DNA of 33,045 nucleotides, taken from positions 1 to 33,045 of the forward strand of contig JAGVOD010000015.1 of the NCBI GenBank assembly GCA_020052935.1, given 5' to 3'. Each line of letters opens with the position of its first letter. The stretch's first letter is position 1. Of this stretch, positions 1-7,113 are shown in pieces. Below the pieces are notes generated by a model. That model saw nothing but the letters and a program-made list of their open reading frames with translations, did not search any database and was not told the origin of the DNA. The position numbers and the translations under genes are program-made. Source of the stretch: an archaeon. Lineage in GTDB: Archaea > Nanobdellota > Nanobdellia > Woesearchaeales > UBA11576.

Positions 1-256
1 CTGGAAAATCAGGGACGAACTCTTTATTATTAATCACAATCGTATTAAGACTTGAATCTGGCTTGAGTTTGGCCAGGCCACATAGATTCGAATAAGAATC
101 ATAAGGTAGTTTAGAGTGCTCATCCAGATAAAAGAATATCATGCTCCTATTCACACCTAAAAATGTTGCGAGTTCGTTCCAGGTCTTGCCCGTCTTGTTT
201 TTTACATCTCGCAGAAAGAGGCTTTGCTTGTTTTTGGGAAAAACAACGTAATCCAT
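1..256 (-). CDS. HTH-domain protein, truncated by window edge (possible N-terminus of a LAGLIDADG endonuclease)
   Basis: An open frame on the minus strand begins with ATG at 256 and runs off the left edge, giving 85 codons without a stop. The protein starts MDYVVFPKNKQSLF and continues through a helix-turn-helix-like stretch (TWNELATFLGVNRSMIFFYL, about residues 25-44), followed by SKLPYDSYSNLC. From memory, this arrangement of HTH, 'S(K)LPYxxYxxLC' and a basic linker is common at the N-terminus of free-standing archaeal LAGLIDADG homing endonucleases. The catalytic part would lie outside the window, so that identity is only an inference. A TATA-like box (279-286) lies about 26 nt before the ATG, which suggests a leaderless transcript. 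The gene is AT-richer than the following DHH gene, consistent with a mobile origin. Confidence 0.6.
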   Translation of the reverse strand, partial: MDYVVFPKNKQSLFLRDVKNKTGKTWNELATFLGVNRSMIFFYLDEHSKLPYDSYSNLCGLAKLKPDSSLNTIVINNKEFVPDFP

Positions 257-278
257 GCAAAAAAATAATCCTCAGACA

Positions 279-286
279 TATTTAAA
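279..286 (-). promoter_or_regulatory. TATA box of the truncated HTH gene
   Basis: TTTAAATA on the minus strand is centred about 26.5 nt upstream of the ATG at 256. That is the archaeal TATA-to-start-site spacing, so transcription should begin at the start codon. Confidence 0.55.
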
Positions 287-323
287 CATTTCTACATCAT
301 ATCGTTAGACTTCCGGAAAGAAC

Positions 324-1379
324 TTATGCGTTGCCTTTTATCGCTTCCTTCAGCTGCTCGACGAACCTATCGAAATCCTCTACCTTGACGCAAGAGCCGC
401 AGGCATACTCATGCCCGCCGCCATAGCCATTGATGCCTTTCAACGCAACCTCAATAGCCTTCTGAAGGTTCAAGCCAGGACTGGTGCGCAGGGAGCACTT
501 CATCTCGCCAGACTTCTCGCGAGCTACAAGGATCACCTTACCAGGATATCGGTAGAGCAATTCGTTGGACAATTCGCCAGTGAAGCTCATCTTATCCTCT
601 TTGTAAGTGATCATTATCAGGCGGCTCTCGGAGATCTTGCCTATGGCAAACTTCAGAAGCTGCTCGTACAGCTCATTTATCCTCTCAAAACGCTTCAGTA
701 TAAACTGCGTCTGGGGCGTCTCGCCCTTGAGCAGCTCATAGGGAGATTCGACACGCGTGAATATCTTCACGCACTTCATCACTTCCTGGGTGCTGCCCTT
801 GAGCACAAAATTCATGATCTTGATAAGCTTAGAGAAAGGCGAGTCGAACAACGCCTTTTCAGGACGGTCGATGGAAGCAGGAAGAAGGTCAGGATACTTG
901 GACGCGAAGTCCTTTGTAACGCTGCTGAGCTGCCAGTCCCCGATAATGCCTGCTGCAGCTATCCAAAGGTCCTGAGGGCGCTGGTCCTTCACAACATTAT
1001 AGCAAAGCTCAGAGACACAGGTGCCGTCATTCTGGTTCTCCACGCGCGGATTGAAGTACTTGACACCGGGAAGCTTGAGAGGACCATGATGGTCTATCCA
1101 GATTATAGGCAGGCTGCGGAACTCCTCAACAAATTCGGGCTCGACAATAGCAAGGTCAAGGATGAATATCTTGTCAGGCGCGTACTCGCGGACGACCTTG
1201 AAGAAACGGGAGTCTACTTTTGGGTGAGACTTGACACAGACACCCTTGCCCTCACGCTTGTACCTGTAAAAAAGAAGGAACGAAGAAAGGCCATCGCTGT
1301 CATCATGGAAAAGATAGAGCGGGCGCTGACAATCATCAAGTTCTCCTAGAATATCAGAATATTGTTGTTTTGTCAGCAT
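324..1379 (-). CDS. DHH/DHHA1 family phosphoesterase
   Basis: A 351-residue member of the DHH superfamily of metal-dependent phosphoesterases, which includes RecJ-like nucleases and NrnA-type nanoRNases that cleave short nucleic acids. The motifs are in order: HDDSDG at residues 25-30 (motif I), D75 in the second acidic motif, IDHHG at 95-99 (the family signature) and GGGHEYACG from residue 320, the DHHA1 substrate-binding loop. All metal ligands expected for catalysis are present, so it is probably active. Length and domain order fit the compact archaeal DHH-DHHA1 class rather than full-length bacterial RecJ. The substrate (ssDNA exonuclease, nanoRNase or cyclic dinucleotide phosphodiesterase) cannot be decided from sequence. 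It is transcribed alone; an A/T-rich TATA-like stretch lies about 25 nt upstream, near 1395-1410. Confidence 0.88.
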   Translation of the reverse strand: MLTKQQYSDILGELDDCQRPLYLFHDDSDGLSSFLLFYRYKREGKGVCVKSHPKVDSRFFKVVREYAPDKIFILDLAIVEPEFVEEFRSLPIIWIDHHGPLKLPGVKYFNPRVENQNDGTCVSELCYNVVKDQRPQDLWIAAAGIIGDWQLSSVTKDFASKYPDLLPASIDRPEKALFDSPFSKLIKIMNFVLKGSTQEVMKCVKIFTRVESPYELLKGETPQTQFILKRFERINELYEQLLKFAIGKISESRLIMITYKEDKMSFTGELSNELLYRYPGKVILVAREKSGEMKCSLRTSPGLNLQKAIEVALKGINGYGGGHEYACGSCVKVEDFDRFVEQLKEAIKGNA

Positions 1380-1551
1380 TTTGAAAACCTAGATAAAAAA
1401 AAAATAAAAAGGCTTAATCATTTCCACAACCTAGATATAGCCCATCTTACCTAAACAACAGGGGATATATAAAGCTTTTCATTGACCTGAGAACCCTGAA
1501 AAACGCATCGCCACGGCTTATAGAACGCGGATAAAGCGAGTCTAAAACCTT

Positions 1552-1571
1552 CGTTTCTTACCAGAAGTCAA
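1552..1571. repeat. 20-bp direct repeat, left copy flanking repeat element 1
   Basis: CGTTTCTTACCAGAAGTCAA at 1552-1571 is repeated exactly at 1764-1783, where it forms the last codons of the large membrane protein gene. The two copies bracket element 1. In the left copy the same reading frame would give the same C-terminal residues plus RRF and a stop. This suggests the ancestral gene end was duplicated when the element inserted. Confidence 0.6.
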
Positions 1572-1585
1572 GTTTATGATAGGTG

Positions 1586-1747
1586 GGTTTTGTGCCTGAG
1601 CTCGCCTGCTACGCAGGCTCACTGGCGCCGGCTCGCGTCGCTATGAATCTTATTGAAACGTGACCACCCCCGTATGGGGCAACCCCCGTCACGTGCTAGA
1701 TACCAAACTAAAGGGCACTCGCATATTGGCGCCACCGGCACAAAACC
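1586..1747. repeat. GC-rich intergenic repeat element, copy 1
   Basis: About 162 bp bounded by a perfect 11-bp inverted repeat (GGTTTTGTGCC at 1586-1596, GGCACAAAACC at 1737-1747). It contains a strong hairpin (GCCTGC-TAC-GCAGGC, 1604-1618) and a core at 1667-1693 in which CCCC and GGGG arms enclose a GTAT loop, followed by CAACCCCC. Near the right end is CTCGCATATTGGCG. The core and right end match elements at 3979-4104 and 20221-20374, so this is a dispersed family. I found no convincing coding potential. It could be a MITE-like insertion or a structured RNA. It is flanked by 20-bp direct repeats. The rest of the gap (1380-1585) holds only an A-rich tract and a TATA-like GATATATAAAG near 1464. 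Confidence 0.6.
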
Positions 1748-1759
1748 TGATTGACAGAA

Positions 1760-3970
1760 CTACCGTTTCTTACCAGAAGTCAATCTTCTTATCACTGGAT
1801 AAAGGTCGTATGCGAGCGCTGCCAGAAGAGCTAGTATGCCTGCGAAAACAAGCCAGTGCCTGAGCCTAAGATCAGGCTTGTAGATGAACTCTGCCACGTG
1901 GCTGCCCTCGCTCACTTTGACACCCATGAAGGATGGTGAGAGGGCATATACACGAGACTCGCGACCATCAACATAGGCCTGCCAGGAAGGATGATAGCTC
2001 ATCTTGAACAGCAGATAACAGGAACGGTTCGCAACAAAAGAGGCAGCATAGTAATCCAGGTTACGGTCCTCATCAACAAGCTCACCGCAAGCAGCAAAGG
2101 CAGGAGAAGCGTGCTTGAAACGCTGCTTCAGCTCATCAGCAGAGAGAGCGTTGTTATCTTCATATATGATCTGGCTAAAATCTCCGGCATCAAACTGCTC
2201 GCCATCCTCGAACTCTGAGATGAAATCCTTGTTCTCCATCAAGCCTGTGTTGAGCCAGGCCCAATTCACACCGCGGACAAAGCCAGAGGTCATCCTACCT
2301 TCATAGACCAGCGCAGTGGAAGAGTCCACAAGGTCAAAGTAGCCCGTAGTGGGGATGCTATAGAGAGTGTAGTTGCCAGCGACAAAGACCTGCGTGAAGA
2401 AAGACGATGTAGGCGGCATGCTGGAAGGCACCAAAGCATACTTCACATTGTAGAGATTGAAGAAGCTCGGGCTCGGGAACATGAAGAACTGGATATAATA
2501 GAACGCAAGATTGTCAAGAGAGCTCATCGCAGCAGTAGAGAAGGAATCATGCGATGAATAAAGCGGGAGAAGGTTCTCATAGTACGGCTCTGCGAAACCG
2601 AGTTCGGCCCGCGAGATGAACCTGCCGTCAGGCGAGTCTTTCAGGAAACGCACCAGCTTAGAGAAATCTTCCTTATCAAAACCTGAATTCGCGATAGTGC
2701 AGAGCTTCATATTCGTCAGGAAGACCTGCGCGAAGACAGGCATAGCAAGAAGCAAGATAAGGATGCAAAGCAGGATTGTACGAGAGATACGCAGCTTTCC
2801 GCGCAGAGCATTCTCGACAGACAAGAACAGGAAGTACAGGCCATAACCTATGAAGAACAGGGCGAAGAACTGGAACGCAAACATGAAACGGAACACAGGC
2901 ATGAAACCCATGCCTGGGATGATGTCGAAGACAATGCCCCAGAAAGACCTGCCGAACATGATGGAAAGGAACACGACGAAACCAGATAGTGCAATGTACT
3001 GGGGGAAACCTTCACGACGCCTGAACGCAGCATAGAGACCGATGAATAACAGTATCGTCATCATGGCGAAAGGCACACGATAGAAATCGAGCGTCCTGCC
3101 TGTGAAAAGGTCGAACAGCACAAGAGGCGCACTGCCCTGGTAATACTCAGGCGTATTGACGTAGAACGCACCGCCATAGAAATCCTGGCTCGTCAGGAAA
3201 GGGACATAGAAATGCGAGACTACGACAAACATCAGCGCAAAGATGATGGCAAGGCACAGGAAACGCCACGCAAAGACCTTCAGTGAAGGCAGCTTGGCAA
3301 AAAGCAGCAGCACTGCACAGATGCAGGCAGCGTAGCCCACAACAGGATTGGTCAGAAGAAGCAAAGACAATAGCAGGACTGAGAGGAAATAGCCTCGCCT
3401 TTCAGACAACGTGATGAATACCCTCACAAGCGCTATCGGGAATAAAGACAAAGCAAGAAGATGCGTGAATATGCCATGCGTGATAAGGGAAAAGCCGATG
3501 TCACCATGCCCGACGCTGCTCGAAAGCAAAAAAGAGACCAGCGAGGCGAGAGCGGCAGGAATCTTAGCAAGACCAAGCCGCGTCATTCCATAATAAAGGC
3601 TTAACGGGAACAGGGCTACGCAAAGGACCACCAGGAGCTTCTGGATGGTGAGGATGGAAACAAGCTTGAATGTCAAGAAGTGCAGCAGCACCATGAAGAA
3701 ATGAGCAAAGTACTGGTAATAATCATACGACGGAAAACCCATAGACCAGGCGCTGTTCCAGTTGCCGAAAACACCTTTTCCAGATTCCAACCTGAAAGCC
3801 AGGTCCTGCGCAGAGGCATAATGCGCAGTGCCATCACCGCCGACAAGGCACCAGCCATCGAAAAGAGGCAGCAGAAGGAGGAAATTGATTATGACCGCGG
3901 CTATGAGGATAAGCTTAGCGAGCTTGCTGTCATCAGCTTCAATGTTTCTTACTTTCTTTTTTCTCTTCAT
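1760..3970 (-). CDS. Large polytopic membrane protein, GT-C/YfhO-like (PTPS-related family)
   Basis: A protein of about 736 residues with a basic N-terminus (MKRKKKVRN), a first membrane segment, then an extracytoplasmic loop carrying GGDGTAHY, an acidic motif typical of GT-C glycosyltransferases. Around a dozen membrane segments extend to about residue 410. A large soluble extracytoplasmic part follows, with YHPSWQAYVDG and a terminal membrane helix. This resembles the YfhO and 'PTPS-related membrane protein' groups, thought to move sugars from polyprenyl carriers onto surface glycans or lipids; the substrate is unknown. I prefer ATG at 3970. The longer frame uses GTG at 3988, which lies inside repeat element 2. 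The last codons lie in the right copy of a 20-bp direct repeat, so the C-terminus seems to have been altered by the insertion of element 1. Confidence 0.75.
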   Translation of the reverse strand: MKRKKKVRNIEADDSKLAKLILIAAVIINFLLLLPLFDGWCLVGGDGTAHYASAQDLAFRLESGKGVFGNWNSAWSMGFPSYDYYQYFAHFFMVLLHFLTFKLVSILTIQKLLVVLCVALFPLSLYYGMTRLGLAKIPAALASLVSFLLSSSVGHGDIGFSLITHGIFTHLLALSLFPIALVRVFITLSERRGYFLSVLLLSLLLLTNPVVGYAACICAVLLLFAKLPSLKVFAWRFLCLAIIFALMFVVVSHFYVPFLTSQDFYGGAFYVNTPEYYQGSAPLVLFDLFTGRTLDFYRVPFAMMTILLFIGLYAAFRRREGFPQYIALSGFVVFLSIMFGRSFWGIVFDIIPGMGFMPVFRFMFAFQFFALFFIGYGLYFLFLSVENALRGKLRISRTILLCILILLLAMPVFAQVFLTNMKLCTIANSGFDKEDFSKLVRFLKDSPDGRFISRAELGFAEPYYENLLPLYSSHDSFSTAAMSSLDNLAFYYIQFFMFPSPSFFNLYNVKYALVPSSMPPTSSFFTQVFVAGNYTLYSIPTTGYFDLVDSSTALVYEGRMTSGFVRGVNWAWLNTGLMENKDFISEFEDGEQFDAGDFSQIIYEDNNALSADELKQRFKHASPAFAACGELVDEDRNLDYYAASFVANRSCYLLFKMSYHPSWQAYVDGRESRVYALSPSFMGVKVSEGSHVAEFIYKPDLRLRHWLVFAGILALLAALAYDLYPVIRRLTSGKKR
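1764..1783. repeat. 20-bp direct repeat, right copy
   Basis: Exact second copy of the 20-mer at 1552-1571. It encodes the C-terminal TSGKKR of the membrane protein on the minus strand and lies 16 bp outside the right inverted repeat of element 1. Confidence 0.6.
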
Positions 3971-3978
3971 TTTTTCTA

Positions 3979-4104
3979 GCAGCGCCACGCCAGGCTCGGC
4001 GAGCGCATCTTTTGCCGAAGGCGCTGTCCCCCCGTAGGGGGCAACCCCCGACTACGCGCGTGTGGTTGGGGTGGTATCGCCTCGCGAATTGGCGGTGGCG
4101 CTGC
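3979..4104. repeat. GC-rich intergenic repeat element, copy 2
   Basis: A 126-bp element whose ends are imperfect inverted repeats: GCAGCGCCACGCCA at 3979-3992, and GCAGCGCCACCGCCAA read on the minus strand from 4104. The core at about 4027-4050 has C-rich and G-rich arms around CGTA followed by GCAACCCCC. The right end CTCGCGAATTGGCG matches the other copies. It fills the whole gap between two minus-strand genes. It starts 9 bp upstream of the membrane protein's ATG and ends 3 bp before the stop codon of the ThiI-like gene, so it must be transcribed or carry the downstream promoter. Confidence 0.65.
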
Positions 4105-4106
4105 CA

Positions 4107-4739
4107 CTAAACCTCATCTTCAAGGTCCATCACTTGGGCGGTAGCTATCGCTTCCTTGACAATATTGTCAACATCTATCTTCGACTCCTCATTCTCTATC
4201 CTCGCAAGATGCGCCTTTGTCACAGGCATCTTAGGGACAGCGTTGCAGCACGATGCAGCCTCGACAGAAAGCTGATAGGTACCTATCTTCTTACCCACGT
4301 CGACAATCTCCTGCTTGTCGTTGCACAGGAGAGGCCTGAGTATGGGAATCTTGACTGCTGAAGCCGCGACAGTCATGTTCTCCAATGTCTGCGAAGCGAC
4401 CTGGCCGAGATTCTCGCCAGTCAACAGGAAATCGCAATTCTCCTTCTTGGCTATCTGCTCAGAGACGCGCAGCATCATACGCCTGCACAGGACGCAACGC
4501 ATCTTGTTATCGCACTTGCGCATCAGTTCTGCCTGGACAAGGACGCCATGCTTGACTATGTACAACTTGGGTATGTGGAGATGCCTGCAGATCTCTATCG
4601 TCTTCTCCCTCGGGCTGGAGAAAGCAAGAGGCTCGTTGGAGAAATGTATTCCTATCACTTCGAGGCCAAGCTGCTTCATCTTCCACGCAGCGACAGGAGA
4701 GTCGATGCCTGCAGAGATCAAAGCGAGGACGCGGGTCAT
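4107..4739 (-). CDS. thiI: Stand-alone ThiI-type PP-loop (tRNA 4-thiouridine/thiazole sulfurtransfer) protein
   Basis: A 210-residue protein equal to the adenylating PP-loop domain of ThiI, without the N-terminal ferredoxin-like and THUMP domains and without a rhodanese domain. Visible motifs are SAGIDSP at 9-15 (ATP PP-loop), MRCVLCRRMM with C82 and C85, TGENLGQVASQT at 108-118, RPLLCNDKQE, and CCNAVPKMPVT around C164/C165. C165 corresponds to the ThiI cysteine that pairs with the sulfur-carrying cysteine. ThiI activates U8 of tRNA for 4-thiouridine; without THUMP the tRNA must be bound otherwise, or the substrate is different. The start overlaps the MFS gene by 4 bp, so it is the last gene of an E1-like, MFS, PP-loop operon. 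The stop abuts repeat element 2. Confidence 0.82.
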   Translation of the reverse strand: MTRVLALISAGIDSPVAAWKMKQLGLEVIGIHFSNEPLAFSSPREKTIEICRHLHIPKLYIVKHGVLVQAELMRKCDNKMRCVLCRRMMLRVSEQIAKKENCDFLLTGENLGQVASQTLENMTVAASAVKIPILRPLLCNDKQEIVDVGKKIGTYQLSVEAASCCNAVPKMPVTKAHLARIENEESKIDVDNIVKEAIATAQVMDLEDEV

Positions 4740-5914
4740 CTTCGTGACACTGCCTTAGCAGGCCTCCTGAAAATGAAAAATGACGCAGCGATGCAGCCGA
4801 CGATGATCACGAAGCTGATGATCCACATCAATACCTGTATGCCAAACCACTGAACGATAGCTCCTCCGAACAGGAAACTGATGAGAGGACCAACCATCGC
4901 GATGGACGCGTAGGTGCCCATCACAAAGCCCTGCCTCCCGGTCTCAGCAGCAATACCTGACATGAATGCCCAGGCAGAGACATTCCACAATGCGATGCCT
5001 GCACCGACGCAAAGAAGCATGATGAAGAAGAACACATAACTATGCATGAAAGCAAGGACGATGAAAGAGACGCCGATGACCAATGCGCCAATGATGATCA
5101 GCCAAGGCTGGCTGACCCTGTCGCAGAGCATGCCTGCCGCAAACTGGAACAGCATGAAGAACTCGAGGGCGAAGAACGCGTAACCGACGTAACGGTAAGG
5201 CAGGCCGAAAGACTCGACGATGTAGATAGGGATGAAGACAGATGTTATAGGAGAGGTCGCGTTCATGACTATACCGAGTATGCCCATGCCCCTAAGGCGC
5301 GGGTCGGAGAAGAACATCCTGACCTTGTCGAAGAAATTGAAGTCTGAGGCAGAGAACTTGTGCTTCACCACAAGAGACTCCCGCATAGAGACAAGCCACA
5401 ACATGACGAGGAGGGCGAACATCGAAAGCAGGAACGGAGCCCTGACAAACATGTAGTCTGCGAGGAACCCTCCGATGACCGGAGCGATGAGCTTCCCGAC
5501 ATGCATTATGCTCAACGCAAAGCCAGAATACTTCCCACGGGTCTTTGACTCCAAAGAGTCCTGCAGGCCTGCGAGACCGACGATAACAACCGCAGAGTAA
5601 GCCAACGCCTCCAAGAAGCGGGCGACAATGACCAAGTACCACAGACCAGACAGGTAAAGCGCTATGGCCACTACCTGGACCATTATCCCCGCAATCATGA
5701 CCTTCTTGCGGCCTATCACATCAGACAAAGAGCCGAAAGTCGCGGATGTGATGAGCATGGTGAAAGAGAACAATGCATAGAGTAGGCCGACCTGGAAATC
5801 AGAGAACCCGAGGCTCTTGACATAAGGCGCAAGGACAGGATTGAACAGGAAAACACAGAACATGAAAAATGCAGTAAGCTCTGTCGAGTGCAGATAGCCA
5901 TCTACGTGATTCAT
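4736..5914 (-). CDS. MFS transporter
   Basis: A 392-residue membrane protein with about 12 hydrophobic segments. The major-facilitator motif A (GSLSDVIGRKK, about residues 61-71) lies between TM2 and TM3. A charged central loop (VSMRESLVVKHKF, then residues to about 205) separates two six-helix halves. It has no long N- or C-terminal extension. Substrate cannot be read from sequence. The gene overlaps its neighbours on both sides by 4 bp (ATGA junctions), so it is translationally coupled to the E1-like protein upstream and the ThiI-type protein downstream. This makes import or export of a sulfur compound, cofactor precursor or product plausible, as inference only. Confidence 0.85.
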   Translation of the reverse strand: MNHVDGYLHSTELTAFFMFCVFLFNPVLAPYVKSLGFSDFQVGLLYALFSFTMLITSATFGSLSDVIGRKKVMIAGIMVQVVAIALYLSGLWYLVIVARFLEALAYSAVVIVGLAGLQDSLESKTRGKYSGFALSIMHVGKLIAPVIGGFLADYMFVRAPFLLSMFALLVMLWLVSMRESLVVKHKFSASDFNFFDKVRMFFSDPRLRGMGILGIVMNATSPITSVFIPIYIVESFGLPYRYVGYAFFALEFFMLFQFAAGMLCDRVSQPWLIIIGALVIGVSFIVLAFMHSYVFFFIMLLCVGAGIALWNVSAWAFMSGIAAETGRQGFVMGTYASIAMVGPLISFLFGGAIVQWFGIQVLMWIISFVIIVGCIAASFFIFRRPAKAVSRR

Positions 5915-6903
5915 CCAGCACCACCCACCTTGTAGATCTCCTCAGAGACCTTCCTTATCTTAGCCTCGTCCTTCATGTCCTTGAACAAGAGCTCGCCATA
6001 GTCATGCACTATTATCTCGCCTTCGTGATCTATGACCAGCAGGATCGGCGTGTCCATCACTACCTTGTACTTCTTCCTGATATCTGCCAAGTTGAGCTTG
6101 ATGTTCTTCGCAGGCTTTGCAGACCAGCCCTTCCTGGTCTTGCACTTCTGTACTGTGAAATCACGCTGCTTACCTTCGAGAAGCTCGTACTTTCCAGCGC
6201 AGACATTGCAACTAGGAAGCTTCTTGACCTTTATCTTCTCAATAACGTGGGTGATGGAATCTATGCGGAGCATATCGGGCTCTGCGGGTTTTTTGAGGAG
6301 GATCTTCAACGCTTCTGTGACCTGGATTGAAGCTGTGATGTGGCTTGTCGAGTTGAGTATGCCGAGCTCCTCGCAAGAGCCTTGCTGAGCGACCTTCGGG
6401 AAAACACACTTGAAGCAAGGCCCGCCAGGGAGGAAGTTTATTATGACTCCTTTCTCCTGGACTGCTGCAGAGTGTATCCAAGGCAACTTGGTTTTCACGC
6501 AGAACTCGTTGATGAGAAGGCGAGTATCTATATTATCAGTGCAGTCAAGCACCAGATCAGAGCCAGAGAGAAGAGTTAAGATGTTCTCGAAATTCAGGTT
6601 AGCGTCATGCGCTGTGACCTTGACCTCGCTGTTTATCCTGCCGAGATGCGACTTCAGGCAAGATGCCTTGGGCTTAGAGACATCATCTTCTGTGTAAAGC
6701 GCCTGGCGCTGCAGATTAGACAGTTCAACAACATCGTGGTCTATAATAGTAATGTTGCCTATTCCTGCTCTGGCAAGAAGCTCTGCAGTGACAGAGCCGA
6801 GAGCGCCACAGCCAACTATCGCTATACTGCTTGACGCCAGCATCTTCTGGCCATCCCGGCCTATGAATCCAAGAACCTCTTGACGCGAATAACGGCTATC
6901 CAT
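5911..6903 (-). CDS. ThiF/MoeB/HesA-type E1-like adenylyltransferase with C-terminal extension
   Basis: A 330-residue E1-like enzyme that should adenylate the C-terminus of a ubiquitin-like sulfur carrier (SAMP/ThiS/MoaD type). Seen are GCGALG at 31-36 (nucleotide-binding loop), DHDVVELSNLQRQ with N63 and R66, K79, LDCTDN at 119-124, and two CxxC zinc pairs (C163/C166, C232/C235). C177 in GSCEELG sits where the catalytic cysteine is expected. After about residue 245 there is an extra domain of about 85 residues that I do not recognise, rich in Lys and ending in GGAG; short E1-like proteins normally end near residue 250. First gene of an operon with an MFS transporter and a ThiI PP-loop protein. 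Its TATA box (6925-6932) is about 26 nt before the ATG. Confidence 0.88.
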   Translation of the reverse strand: MDSRYSRQEVLGFIGRDGQKMLASSSIAIVGCGALGSVTAELLARAGIGNITIIDHDVVELSNLQRQALYTEDDVSKPKASCLKSHLGRINSEVKVTAHDANLNFENILTLLSGSDLVLDCTDNIDTRLLINEFCVKTKLPWIHSAAVQEKGVIINFLPGGPCFKCVFPKVAQQGSCEELGILNSTSHITASIQVTEALKILLKKPAEPDMLRIDSITHVIEKIKVKKLPSCNVCAGKYELLEGKQRDFTVQKCKTRKGWSAKPAKNIKLNLADIRKKYKVVMDTPILLVIDHEGEIIVHDYGELLFKDMKDEAKIRKVSEEIYKVGGAG

Positions 6904-6924
6904 GCATCGCGATAAAGGCGATGG

Positions 6925-6932
6925 TTTTAAAT
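6925..6932 (-). promoter_or_regulatory. TATA box of the E1/MFS/ThiI operon
   Basis: A TTTAAAA-type box on the minus strand is centred about 26 nt upstream of the ATG at 6903, predicting a leaderless operon transcript. The remainder of the 210-bp divergent gap (6904-7113) holds a second TATA-like ATTTAAAG near 6962 and a near-identical 12-bp direct repeat (6994-7005 and 7024-7035). Confidence 0.55.
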
Positions 6933-7113
6933 GCTTTTTGGAGGGGAAAAAGGCAAAACATATTTAAAGTACCTCTGAACAACAGAAAAGTATGCATTTC
7001 AAGTTCATATATGCAGAATACGCGCATTTCAGGTTTTGAATAGCTAGTTCTCTGACTTTTTTAATACAATCATCCGATTTAATCCTTATCCAATAAATCA
7101 TAAAGGTGCTAAA

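Noticed and set aside
411-1349. 312-codon open frame antisense to the DHH gene
   Set aside because: The minus-strand product has all DHH and DHHA1 motifs; the plus-strand translation has no recognisable domain and arises from the codon bias of the real gene.
1604-1618. Strong hairpin as an intrinsic terminator
   Set aside because: No U-tract follows on either strand, and archaeal termination does not depend on such hairpins; it is better read as part of the repeat element.
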